Source of the DNA: Thermoplasmata archaeon
GTDB lineage: Archaea; Thermoplasmatota; Thermoplasmata; Thermoplasmatales; Thermoplasmataceae
Length of the DNA stretch: 8,077 nucleotides
Reading direction: 5' to 3'
Assembly (NCBI GenBank): GCA_021845325.1
Contig: JAKBRR010000063.1
Location: 1-8,077 of the forward strand
In this document: positions 1-6,210 of the stretch, piece by piece
How the letters are laid out: every line of letters begins with the position of its first letter
How positions within the stretch are numbered: position 1 is the first letter of the stretch
Notes under the pieces: generated by a model
What the model was told of the DNA's origin: nothing
Seen by the model: the letters and a program-made list of their open reading frames with translations, nothing else
Databases searched by the model: none
Translations under genes and position numbers: made by a program

Positions 1-37
1 TTATTTACTTTACTTACTACTTACTTACTAACTACTT
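1..37. repeat. Degenerate TTACT/ACTT short tandem repeat
   Basis: The first 37 bases are an irregular run of four- and five-base units of the type TTAC, ACTT and TTACTA. No reading frame or promoter is evident in it. It may be slippage-prone intergenic DNA at the edge of the element, and it continues left of the window, so its true extent is unknown. Confidence 0.6.
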
Positions 38-51
38 TTTTTTATTTTTTT
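36..51 (+). terminator. Oligo-T tract, possible archaeal terminator
   Basis: A run of T interrupted by a single A lies on the plus strand. Archaeal RNA polymerase terminates at oligo-T tracts without a hairpin, so this could end transcription of a plus-strand gene lying left of the window. The upstream gene is not visible, so the role is inferred from composition alone. Confidence 0.4.
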
Positions 52-55
52 AGAA

Positions 56-73
56 CTAAGATCTCTAAGATCT
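56..73. promoter_or_regulatory. Tandem 9-bp repeat with two AGATCT palindromes, possible operator
   Basis: CTAAGATCT occurs twice head to tail, giving two palindromic AGATCT hexamers at 59-64 and 68-73, nine bases apart. The pair sits just before the GGAGG ribosome binding site (74-78) of the ribbon-helix-helix-like gene at 87. Ribbon-helix-helix proteins often bind repeated short palindromes upstream of their own genes, so self-regulation is plausible but untested. AGATCT also occurs alone elsewhere in the window, for example near 645 and 1183. Confidence 0.4.
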
Positions 74-86
74 GGAGGATGGGAAG

Positions 87-857
87 ATGAGAAAAGTCGG
101 AAGACCATCCAGAGGAACCTCGAAGAGATTAACCAGGACAATCACAACAGATCCTGAGACAGAATCCTTCCTTAGAGACAATCCACAGTACAATGCATCT
201 GAACTGTACAGGACGTTTATGCATTCTCTGATGCCCAAGGACAACCTAGAATTGAGAATCAATGATCTTGATAAGGAGATCATCGAGCTTAAAGGCCAGC
301 TCTCCATGAAGGAGATTGAATTAACCAGGTTGAAGAGAACCTTAGAGGAAAGAAAGAGATTGAGGATCGACCAGAGAATAGAGGAGGAAATGGGAGCCTG
401 GTACATGCGATCTCTTTATGTCCAGGGTATTTTCAGTCCGCCGAGAAGGCTTCCTCTTGAAAAACTGATTTCCAAACAGGTTGAAGATAAATACTGGAAA
501 AAGGAAGAACTGGTATTCAAGAATGGAAGCTGGCAGTTCACAGAGCATACCAGTATGAACTGCAAGGTTCAGATCACAACGTTGTACAGGACTGATGGCA
601 ACCGTATTCTTGATTTGCCTAGATCACTCAATCTGGATTTCAAAGATCTTTCACAGAGATACATGCTTGAAATCAAAGAGGACAAATACAGGGAATTTGA
701 GGATGATGTAATCCTTGGAAGAGCTCCTCAGGGAGAAATGCCCCTTGACTACTTCATGAAGTTCAAGCCGAAGGTCAACTCTGAAAGAACCAGAAATGAA
801 CTGAGGAGGAAGATGGAGCAGGAGTACATGTCTATGATAATTGATGTGACGCAATGA
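87..857 (+). CDS. AT-hook/ribbon-helix-helix-like DNA-binding coiled-coil protein of a mobile element
   Basis: This encodes 256 residues starting at an ATG eight bases after a strong GGAGG site (74-78), so the start is secure. The N-terminus has a basic AT-hook-like core (VGRPSRG, residues 4-10). It is followed by a segment that reads like a ribbon-helix-helix fold: a strand around residues 15-21 (LTRTITT), helix A around 22-31 and helix B around 36-48 (NASELYRTFMHSL). Residues about 53-100 are highly charged with heptad-like spacing and probably form a coiled coil for oligomerisation. The C-terminal 150 residues are mixed and unrecognised, with no membrane segment or enzyme motif. Proteins of this build are common in archaeal plasmids and viruses as regulators or partition-like factors; that role is inference. 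The stop overlaps the next gene by ATGA, so the two were cotranscribed. It is intact while its partner is broken. Confidence 0.8.
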   Translation: MRKVGRPSRGTSKRLTRTITTDPETESFLRDNPQYNASELYRTFMHSLMPKDNLELRINDLDKEIIELKGQLSMKEIELTRLKRTLEERKRLRIDQRIEEEMGAWYMRSLYVQGIFSPPRRLPLEKLISKQVEDKYWKKEELVFKNGSWQFTEHTSMNCKVQITTLYRTDGNRILDLPRSLNLDFKDLSQRYMLEIKEDKYREFEDDVILGRAPQGEMPLDYFMKFKPKVNSERTRNELRRKMEQEYMSMIIDVTQ

Positions 858-1394
858 ACAGTATGGCGTCACTTGCAAGGGTGGAAAGATCCTTGCTAAA
901 GAAGAATCGGTACAAAACCAAGATAAAAAAAAGGCCAGCACAGATTCTATTTGTGCAATATCTGTGGCAATGGCATGGAATACAGGGATGGTGGAATCCC
1001 GGTACATTTCAGCCGATCCCACAAGAAGGAACATGATTTGATAAAAAGAGAAGAGAGAGACGGGATGGTATATGCTCAAGTCAAGTGGTACCCTTCAGGA
1101 ACAATTTACACGCGGTAATATATGGGATGCCAAAGAACGATCTATGGGAACTATCCGTATTATTTTCTATAAAAAAGATTGCAGATCTGGAAAGAATGAG
1201 TAAATCCTAAAGAGAGCAGGAGACATAAAGAATGGAAATTCAGAGTTTGGGAGAAATACGAATCTATACAGTATAATGAGAAGGAGTATCATTTCTTCAA
1301 GTGGATCTGGAAGGAGATCACCGATGAAGTCAAAAGTGAATATGAATCGTATCAACCCTCTATTAAGGAACCACATGAAGTATTCCCTGAATGA
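854..1394 (+). pseudogene. C2H2 zinc-finger protein, broken by three frameshifts
   Basis: The gene starts at 854, overlapping the upstream stop by ATGA, but no single frame continues. Coding-like stretches can be followed across three frame changes. The basic N-terminus (MNSMASLARVERSLLKK) runs to an 8-A run at 925-932. Dropping one A leads into a clear C2H2 finger, C-x2-C-x12-H-x4-H, at about 954-1013 (CNICGNGMEYRDGG, then HFSRSH). That frame stops at 1116-1118. A second frame from 1115 reads IYGMPKNDLWELS up to about 1204. A third frame from 1206 reads KEWKFRVWEKYES and so on, to a TGA at 1392-1394. The whole would encode roughly 180 residues. Most changes sit at short homopolymers, so sequencing error is an alternative to true decay, although the neighbouring long frames are clean. 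The 60-codon frame that stays open from 854 is only the unshifted reading. It was probably a DNA-binding accessory protein of the element. Confidence 0.65.
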
Positions 1395-1468
1395 ATATTA
1401 CATCTGAAGTGAAAGAATCACATCAAATCGTTTTAAATTAATCAAGGATAAAAACAAGGGGTGAAGAA

Positions 1469-1597
1469 GTGAAGGATCCATCTACATACAACAGCCCAAA
1501 AAGACTTTTTGAACTCTGGAAAGAACTAACTGTGGAAGACCTGATACCCGATGAATGGCAAAGAAATATTAATCCAAAGGACAATGACAAGGCTTAA
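1469..1597 (+). CDS. Small 42-residue protein with GTG start, unknown function
   Basis: A GTG codon four bases after an AAGGGGTGA ribosome-binding-like stretch (1456-1464) opens a 42-codon frame ending with TAA at 1595-1597. The product begins MKDPSTYNSPKRLFELWKEL and is charged, with a likely amphipathic helix near residues 10-25. No domain is recognised. The good binding site and balanced composition support a real small gene; the non-ATG start and its position between two broken genes argue for caution. It may be the last intact small gene of the decayed element, or itself a fragment. Confidence 0.45.
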   Translation: MKDPSTYNSPKRLFELWKELTVEDLIPDEWQRNINPKDNDKA

Positions 1598-1623
1598 ATC
1601 AAATCTAAATCAGAGCAGAATAA

Positions 1624-1896
1624 AAAAAGGATGTAAGACAACTAGTGTTTGGAGACAGTTTAGAAGTAAAACTTGGGGTTCAGCTGGATAGAATAGATTA
1701 GGCTATCCTTTCCATATACTCTTTCCATCCAAAGAGATCTTATAAAGTTCACCAGATTAAAACAACCCTGGATTGCCAAAACATAACACTCTCACCGCAG
1801 AAAATATAAAAAAGACTGGGTTTCTATGATGTGATTACAATTCTTGGAAAAAGGGAAGGAACCAGAGTTTATTCATATTCATATTTCTTAAGGTAG
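1624..1896 (+). pseudogene. Frame-shifted relic, possibly a winged-helix DNA-binding protein
   Basis: No continuous frame exists, but four adjacent coding-like segments follow one another, each shifted +1 from the last. They are 1624-1698 (DVRQLVFGDSLEVKLGVQLD), 1697 to about 1765 (LSFPYTLSIQRDLIKFTRL), 1767-1823 (GLPKHNTLTAENIKKTGF) and 1825-1896 (YDVITILGKREGTRVYSY, TAG stop). The joined text resembles the end of a winged helix: a recognition-helix-like stretch, then a wing-like strand with a GKREGTRVY turn. The shifts fall near short homopolymers (CCC at 1766-1768, TTT at 1821-1823). Assigning a winged helix is tentative. The coding character is supported by composition only. It ends 11 bases before the 3' end of the convergent minus-strand gene. 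Confidence 0.45.
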
Positions 1897-1907
1897 ACCT
1901 TTGGTAT

Positions 1908-2888
1908 CTAATTATACAAGTTTTTGTTTGCGACATCAAACATAGCGTTTTTCAATAGCTCTCTTGGAATCATGGTATCATATGCAACGATTCTCAAGTA
2001 GTGTTCAATCTCCTCTTTAGTCACCTTTGGGTTTTTTATTCCTAATTTCTCTCTATAATCTAATAAGGAATTTGTTATTTTTTTCACATATTCTGAATCT
2101 CTTTTTTTCATTGCTTCCTCTCTTATTGCTTTAAATATTGCAAAGGAAAGCTCATTTAATCTGTCAATCATATATGCTTTTTCTAGGTACTTATCCTCAT
2201 CATACATGTATGGCGCGAGTTTTATTAGTTGTTCAATTGATCTTGGTTTAACACTGTAAATATTGTAATCCGTATCAATCTTTTTATGATAAGCATGAGA
2301 TAGAGTTAACTCACCCACCAAACTGACGAAATTTTTAATTTTCAAGACTTTTGCTAACCAACCCTGTAAAGCTTTGTCTACATTAAAAAACTCCTTTTTG
2401 TAGTCTATATTACTTTTTTTCAAGTATGGAAGTAACGAATTTTCAACAAATGTAAATGGATCGAAATCTGTCTTATTGAAAATTCCCTCAAGAGATTCTC
2501 TAAGTTCTTTCAGTTTTTTATCTTCTTCATCTATTTCCTCGGCTATTATATCGAAATAATCAGAAGTCATGATCGTCTCATAATAGATTATGCCTTTGTG
2601 AATGATGTATATATATAAACTATAACATGCTTCATCATTATGGTTTTTTGTGTCCGGTTTATAGAATATGGCCTTTGGTCCAAGTTGCTCCGCCAGTCTC
2701 ATGATTTCCCCAACTTTTGAAAATGCATCTTCCTCCGTTTCGACAAATAAATCATCTTCGGAGCTATTTAGTTGTACAGTTGTAAGTTTATTGAATAGAT
2801 CTTCCTTAATTTCGAAGATTTCTATACCTAGCTGTCTTGCCATTACTTCTAAGTGCTGAATTAAATAACTAATTTTGGTGTTTTCCAT
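1908..2888 (-). CDS. Acidic helical protein of unknown function, leaderless
   Basis: This encodes 326 residues and I do not recognise a family. The ATG at 2888 lies about 25 bases after a TTTATAAG box (2910-2917, minus strand) with no ribosome binding site, as in leaderless archaeal genes, so the start is well supported. The protein has an N-terminal helical segment (residues 1-20) and an acidic stretch near 40-60. A strand-rich stretch lies near 72-106 (PKAIFYKPD, CYSLYIYIIHKGIIYYE). A highly charged, probably coiled segment lies near 117-137, and the C-terminal half is Lys/Glu-rich and helical. There is no signal peptide, membrane segment or nucleotide-binding motif. It is a single-gene unit, divergent from the dead gene at 3007 and convergent with the relic ending at 1896. 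Its low G+C and intact state set it apart from the broken genes around it. Function cannot be stated. Confidence 0.75.
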   Translation of the reverse strand: MENTKISYLIQHLEVMARQLGIEIFEIKEDLFNKLTTVQLNSSEDDLFVETEEDAFSKVGEIMRLAEQLGPKAIFYKPDTKNHNDEACYSLYIYIIHKGIIYYETIMTSDYFDIIAEEIDEEDKKLKELRESLEGIFNKTDFDPFTFVENSLLPYLKKSNIDYKKEFFNVDKALQGWLAKVLKIKNFVSLVGELTLSHAYHKKIDTDYNIYSVKPRSIEQLIKLAPYMYDEDKYLEKAYMIDRLNELSFAIFKAIREEAMKKRDSEYVKKITNSLLDYREKLGIKNPKVTKEEIEHYLRIVAYDTMIPRELLKNAMFDVANKNLYN

Positions 2889-2909
2889 GAACTTATTAAG
2901 AGGAGTAAA

Positions 2910-2919
2910 CTTATAAAGT
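2910..2919 (-). promoter_or_regulatory. TATA box of the leaderless gene at 2888
   Basis: Read on the minus strand the sequence is ACTTTATAAG, with core TTTATAAG centred about 25 bases before the ATG. This is the archaeal TATA spacing expected when transcription begins at or beside the start codon. The A-rich bases just upstream could serve as the TFB recognition element. Confidence 0.65.
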
Positions 2920-3006
2920 TTGTTTTATTTTGGTAATATATATTATATCTATCAAAGGCTCTGACTCTAAGACTATGTAATAATAAGCTAGCGTATAACA
3001 TTACTA

Positions 3007-3579
3007 ATGGCAACTACAAAATAGCTAGTTCCTCTAGACGGAAATCCTAAGGCCTACAAGATAAACGTACTATTTCCAATAGGCATATCTCAGAAAGCAG
3101 ACCCCGATAAACTGAAAGACTTCATGGAGAAGAAAAGAGAAGGATGATTAAGTGACAAGACCATATAACAGCTTGTAAAAGAGAAAATCAACCTTGAGGG
3201 AGAAATCGCATACTACTTTGGCGGTGGGAGCATTTATGATATCATGCATACTGAGCTGATTCCAGGAAAGCCCCAAAAACAGGAAGATGAAACAATCTAA
3301 GCACAAAAATTCTACAGGAATCTGAAGGAGATTGCAAAGGAGCACTATATCGTTAAGGAAGATTCGACATCTGGGGTATATGGTACTATAGGTTACACTG
3401 CCCATTCATCCGATGGAGAAGACAAATGGATTGTTGTAATGAATGCGCTTAGAAAAGATGAAAATGTACTCCATACATTGATGCGTGAAATGCCCCATGT
3501 CAGGCTTGATCACATGAATGGGAAAGATAAAACAGATCAACCTCCTGAAAAAAATCTACAAGGTGAAAATAAGCGGTAA
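3007..3579 (+). pseudogene. HExxH metallopeptidase-like gene with four in-frame stops
   Basis: From an ATG at 3007 one reading frame runs 190 codons to a TAA at 3577-3579 and reads as good protein throughout. It contains internal stops TAG (3022-3024), TGA (3145-3147), TAA (3166-3168) and TAA (3298-3300), with no frameshift. Recognisable text includes LVPLDGNPKAYKINVLFPIG near the start, EGEIAYYFGGGSIYDIMH in the middle, and VLHTLMREMPHVRLDHMNG near codons 154-172. The last resembles the zinc-binding helix of ImmA/IrrE- or ArdC-type metallopeptidases (HExxH followed by a further His). The first His is Arg here (codon 160, CGT) and a Pro stands inside the helix, so the site would be dead even without the stops. 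Each stop is one C-to-T change from Gln (CAG, CAA) or Arg (CGA). Related metallopeptidases occur in mobile elements as antirestriction or phage-repressor-cleaving proteins. The frame is certain; the family is inferred. Confidence 0.75.
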
Positions 3580-3666
3580 AACAATGCTACAAACAAATTC
3601 AATATAGTAAGTAGTTAACTTCACACTCAACTGATAGATAATTACTAAAAATTATGAGGAATTAAG

Positions 3667-3678
3667 CTTTTTATATGA
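3667..3678 (+). promoter_or_regulatory. TATA box of the gene at 3708
   Basis: A TTTATATG box (3670-3677), preceded by AAGCT, is centred about 34 bases before the ATG at 3708. It would place the transcription start near 3699, leaving a leader of some eight bases with no ribosome binding site. A weaker AATATAAT at 3683-3690 lies nearer, about 22 bases from the ATG. Confidence 0.5.
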
Positions 3679-3707
3679 ATACAATATAATCTCTTTAGTG
3701 ATCTTTG

Positions 3708-4133
3708 ATGAACATTATTGCTATTCCTTTCAATATGGAAAGAGTTAGAAATGAAGGAGCTTCCTCTTCCGAGGAATTTAGGGATTGGATTCTGAAACAT
3801 GGTGAAAGTTTTTTGCACAGTATTTCGAACCCTCAAACTGGAGACATTCTTGTGTTTGGGTGGATGAAAGAACGAGGTGAATGGATTTTCGTAGGCGATG
3901 CGGTTGTGAAAGGGAATCATATGAGTGGGTCAGTGGATTGGTGTAACTGTACAAAAGACGACAAAGAAGACTACAAAAGACACATTATAACAGGTGGACT
4001 TAGAATCTATCCAACATCGGTTAGTAGCAAGAGGATCCCATCTATAAAGTTGCTAGCCTTTGCTCAGATTCCCTCAGAAGATTATTTCAAAATAATCGCT
4101 GAATCTGTTTCTCATTGGCAAAAGAAACAATGA
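3708..4133 (+). CDS. 141-residue protein, possible PUA/EVE-like fold
   Basis: The start is taken as the ATG at 3708 rather than the in-frame TTG at 3705, because the promoter at 3667-3678 would give a nearly leaderless mRNA. The product opens MNIIAIPFNM, has a helical, polar stretch to about residue 35, then a strand-rich core. In it NPQTGDILVFGW (41-52) and EWIFVGDAVVKG (58-69) look like the paired strands of PUA/EVE/ASCH-type domains, where a 'GD-hydrophobic' strand precedes a second strand carrying G-(E/D)-A-V. Two Cys (79, 81: WCNC) and a final helix (123-138) follow. PUA/EVE-like domains bind nucleic acid, in some cases modified bases. The match is by eye and weak, and the protein could be something else. 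It stands alone, between the dead metallopeptidase gene and a gene-poor stretch. Confidence 0.65.
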   Translation: MNIIAIPFNMERVRNEGASSSEEFRDWILKHGESFLHSISNPQTGDILVFGWMKERGEWIFVGDAVVKGNHMSGSVDWCNCTKDDKEDYKRHIITGGLRIYPTSVSSKRIPSIKLLAFAQIPSEDYFKIIAESVSHWQKKQ

Positions 4134-4160
4134 TGCAGTGTCCAATTTGTTGAAGGAAGA

Positions 4161-4199
4161 ATTATTTAGAAACCATTCCTACCCTTCCTACTAAATAAT
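4161..4199. repeat. 9-bp inverted repeat with 21-base spacer
   Basis: ATTATTTAG (4161-4169) and CTAAATAAT (4191-4199) are perfect reverse complements. The repeat starts 28 bases after the stop at 4133, so it could be a 3' stem-loop protecting that mRNA or a protein site. The arms are AT-rich and the loop long, so a chance match is possible. Confidence 0.4.
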
Positions 4200-4265
4200 G
4201 GAAGTTGCATTAAATTTTATCAAAAAGATTAACAGTTACTGTAGCACTGCTCAAGATCATCATAA

Positions 4266-4349
4266 ATGAAGTTAATTAAAGCGTCTATGCTTCTTGTGTT
4301 ACTCAGTCTTTTCATTGCTTCACTTCAATGCAAGAATCGTTTACTATAA
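4266..4349 (+). CDS. Possible 27-residue hydrophobic peptide
   Basis: An ATG opens a 27-codon frame, MKLIKASMLLVLLSLFIAS followed by LQCKNRLL. It has a Lys-containing N-terminus, a hydrophobic core of about 14 residues and a Cys placed as in a lipobox, so it reads like a bare signal peptide or a single-span membrane peptide. There is no clear ribosome binding site, and the best AT-rich box is too far upstream to be convincing. It may be a small membrane peptide, a truncated secreted protein or a chance frame. Confidence 0.25.
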   Translation: MKLIKASMLLVLLSLFIASLQCKNRLL

Positions 4350-4453
4350 AGAGGCCCAGCAACTATACTTAATGTAAGTTCTAATTATGGTAATTGTTTC
4401 TTCTATTATTGTCACTCTTCTATGCTGTTTTTCCTTTCCTTCTTCGTACTCCT

Positions 4454-5212
4454 TTATTTATTGTGCTCCAGGGAGCATTCGCTACAAAGAAGATGTTCAG
4501 ATTGACCCTTTCCATTGAGTGCACATATTGGTTTGTCTGTGTTTCCCCATATACCATACTTCTCTGATTTGGTATTTTCTTCCAAATGACTAATATGATC
4601 TGATAGGTAAGGGTAATACTTTTCAATGATTTTTTTTTCTGTTAAATTCCCAAATGCGCCACATAAACAATCTCCACTCTTTCCGATAGTTCCATATGCA
4701 CTATTTATAGGGATTTTATACTCATAATGTAGATCCCATACTTTATCGTCACTATAGTGAAATATTGGGCAATCCCAATAAGCTCCCTGATAAAATTGTA
4801 TTCTCCTAGCCCATCGTGATCTTCGGCTACTCTCAGATCTTCTTACGCCAGAGAAAAGAAGAGGAGGACTGCCCATTTCTCTCCTATGCCAAGATATAAA
4901 CCTTCTTACTGCATCAAGCTTCAGAATATGCATAATTTGACTATGCCCACTTGGAGTGGGAAAACCGTGCTTTAGGACGTAAGAATCATAACTAGTATAC
5001 CCACTAAAAACTTTTAGATTCCAACCAAATTTAGAAGAGATCTCTTCTACATACTCTCTTGTCTCTTTCAGCCCTATGCCAGTATCAATGTAGATTACCC
5101 CTTCCAACTTGTTTCTCATGCCCATTTCGACCGCTGCTATAGTGCTATCTTTTCCACCAGAAAGGAGAGCCCACCCTTTCTTGTTTTCTTCCATATTCAT
5201 CATCACAACCAT
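4454..5212 (-). CDS. PAPS-reductase-family PP-loop ATPase, DndC/SspD-like
   Basis: This encodes 252 residues from the ATG at 5212. A TTG 14 codons upstream keeps the frame open but lies inside a palindrome and lacks promoter support. Later ATGs at 5203, 5200 and 5194 are also possible. Near the N-terminus is the PP-loop LSGGKDST (residues 17-24), which in this superfamily binds ATP for AMP-forming chemistry. Next come an acidic strand (VIYIDTGI, 39-46), the GVRRSES motif (122-128) typical of PAPS-reductase and DndC-like proteins, and DCPIFHYSDDKVW (147-159). The C-terminal part has Cys pairs CLC (182-184) and CSEC (243-246) plus a lone Cys at 230. These probably hold an Fe-S cluster or zinc, as in sulfur-transfer members. 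Known relatives reduce PAPS or activate sulfur for DNA phosphorothioation. With no sulfate-assimilation genes beside it and an SMC-like ATPase in the divergent operon, nucleic-acid sulfur chemistry is the more attractive reading, but it is inferred. It is a single gene with a shared intergenic promoter region. Confidence 0.85.
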   Translation of the reverse strand: MVVMMNMEENKKGWALLSGGKDSTIAAVEMGMRNKLEGVIYIDTGIGLKETREYVEEISSKFGWNLKVFSGYTSYDSYVLKHGFPTPSGHSQIMHILKLDAVRRFISWHRREMGSPPLLFSGVRRSESSRRSRWARRIQFYQGAYWDCPIFHYSDDKVWDLHYEYKIPINSAYGTIGKSGDCLCGAFGNLTEKKIIEKYYPYLSDHISHLEENTKSEKYGIWGNTDKPICALNGKGQSEHLLCSECSLEHNK

Positions 5213-5230
5213 ATCAGAAATATGAAATGC

Positions 5231-5240
5231 TATATCTATA
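5231..5240 (-). promoter_or_regulatory. TATA box of the PP-loop ATPase gene
   Basis: TATAGATATA on the minus strand is centred about 24-25 bases before the ATG at 5212, consistent with a leaderless transcript and favouring that start codon. It directly adjoins the palindrome at 5241-5259. Confidence 0.5.
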
Positions 5241-5259
5241 TTTCCTTGAAACAAGGAAA
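5241..5259. promoter_or_regulatory. Perfect 8+8 bp palindrome, candidate operator
   Basis: TTTCCTTG (5241-5248) and CAAGGAAA (5252-5259) are exact reverse complements around an AAA spacer. The site touches the upstream edge of the TATA box of the PP-loop gene, where the TFB recognition element should be. It lies about 80-100 bases before the start of the zinc-ribbon operon. A regulator bound here could block or recruit TFB for one gene and influence the other. The winged-helix-like zinc-ribbon protein encoded alongside is a candidate binder. The palindrome is certain; its role is inferred. Confidence 0.55.
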
Positions 5260-5303
5260 ATTATAATTAGTTTAATGGTTACACGATTCATGAGTTACGT
5301 AAT

Positions 5304-5320
5304 GTATTAATATGATAATA
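5304..5320 (+). promoter_or_regulatory. Probable TATA region of the zinc-ribbon operon
   Basis: The AT-rich sequence GTATTAATATGATAATA includes a TTAATATGAT-like box centred about 28 bases before the ATG at 5340. No ribosome binding site follows, so a leaderless or short-leader transcript is likely. The box is weak and the exact start is uncertain. Confidence 0.4.
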
Positions 5321-5339
5321 GAATGGTATGATAATATCA

Positions 5340-6191
5340 ATGAAATCATACTGCATTCTCTGTGGGAGAAGAATTAACGAGGGAGACCAGAAATGCGCTG
5401 AATGTGAAGAGTTAATGGATATAATAGATGTTTTATATGATGACGCAAAGAAAGAGTTATCCCATAATCCATCCGTATATAGAGAAGCCGTGTTCAAAAT
5501 GCTAAGAGAATTTGCATTCATAGTGCAGGAAGATTCTCTTCTAAGGACATATAGGAACTCAATGAAATTCTTTTTAGATCAGTTCATAGACAAGAAGAGT
5601 GATGAGACTACACTGGGGTTATTCACCAAGAAGGTGCAGACAAAGCTTAACCAATTAAAAATTTTAAAGGAACTGTCTGAAAGTTCTATTATTAATTGGG
5701 ATTCTTCACTGCTTAGTAATTCTACCTCGCCAAAAATTTATCCTGGAGATGTTACCAAGAATCTGAAAGAATCTTACGACCGCTCATCTGTCACAGAGCG
5801 ATTTGAACAAAGATACGGCCACATTATAGGGTTTTATTCGCTACTCCCTTTGATTAAAAGTTATTCTCATTGTGAGTCAAAGGACGAAATCAAAAAATTG
5901 AATATTGTTCCAAAAAAACCTTGGATTATCATGCTGTCAATCTTAGTAGGGAACAAGGATGGCAGAATTTCTATCGAGAGAACAAACAAATTTCTGAAGA
6001 AGATGAGAGGAATAGGTAATGTCTCAGGAGCTATACTTTCTAATCTTAGTTCTCTTAATACAGACTTTGTACAAGGGGCTATTGTTGAAGTGGAAATAAA
6101 CGACGATGGAGACACTGATAAGATTTATGTTTTATCTCCTGATATTGTTCAATATATTCAAAGGTTGAGGGAAAACGTTAGGACTAGATAA
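5340..6191 (+). CDS. Zinc-ribbon protein with C-terminal winged-helix-like domain
   Basis: This encodes 283 residues from the ATG at 5340. An in-frame ATG at 5328 would add four residues, but the promoter spacing favours 5340. The protein opens with a zinc ribbon, C-x2-C-x10-C-x2-C (Cys 5, 8, 19, 22; SYCILCGRR, then KCAEC). A long helical region without recognised motifs follows, about residues 25-200. The C-terminal segment (about 200-280) reads like a winged helix: PWIIMLSILVGNKDGRIS, an alternating helix, VSGAILSNLSSL as recognition helix, then a wing ending DKIYVLSPD. Such a protein could bind DNA and act as the regulator or targeting subunit of the cluster. It is the first gene of a plus-strand operon, with 19 bases before the AAA+ gene. 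I know no named family with this architecture. Confidence 0.8.
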   Translation: MKSYCILCGRRINEGDQKCAECEELMDIIDVLYDDAKKELSHNPSVYREAVFKMLREFAFIVQEDSLLRTYRNSMKFFLDQFIDKKSDETTLGLFTKKVQTKLNQLKILKELSESSIINWDSSLLSNSTSPKIYPGDVTKNLKESYDRSSVTERFEQRYGHIIGFYSLLPLIKSYSHCESKDEIKKLNIVPKKPWIIMLSILVGNKDGRISIERTNKFLKKMRGIGNVSGAILSNLSSLNTDFVQGAIVEVEINDDGDTDKIYVLSPDIVQYIQRLRENVRTR

Positions 6192-6210
6192 ATAAAAGAG
6201 GATAAGGATT

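Larger units (their letters stand above)
4134..4453. other. Gene-poor stretch between 141-residue protein and PP-loop gene
   Basis: These 320 bases separate the 3' ends of two converging genes. They hold a 9-bp inverted repeat (4161-4199), a possible 27-codon hydrophobic peptide (4266-4349) and a pyrimidine-rich plus-strand stretch at about 4400-4455. No RNA gene, insertion-sequence end or longer coding frame is apparent. Confidence 0.5.

Noticed and set aside
651..1079. Minus-strand 142-codon frame
   Set aside because: It lies antisense to the ribbon-helix-helix-like gene and the zinc-finger relic, has no promoter and an implausible composition.
3007..3579. Stop-codon readthrough or recoding (selenocysteine, pyrrolysine)
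   Set aside because: TAG, TGA and TAA all occur inside the frame and the putative catalytic motif is damaged, so a dead gene is simpler.
16..3615. A 10-base inverted match between the repeat at 16-25 and 3606-3615 as possible element ends
   Set aside because: The sequence is low-complexity ACTT repeat, does not extend, and no target duplication or transposase accompanies it.
4420..4626. Minus-strand 68-codon frame
   Set aside because: It is an out-of-frame shadow of the PP-loop gene's 3' end with no binding site or recognisable product.
5213..5254. Longer N-terminus for the PP-loop protein from a TTG at 5254
   Set aside because: The TTG lies inside the palindrome and upstream of the TATA box, and the extra residues are not needed for the fold.
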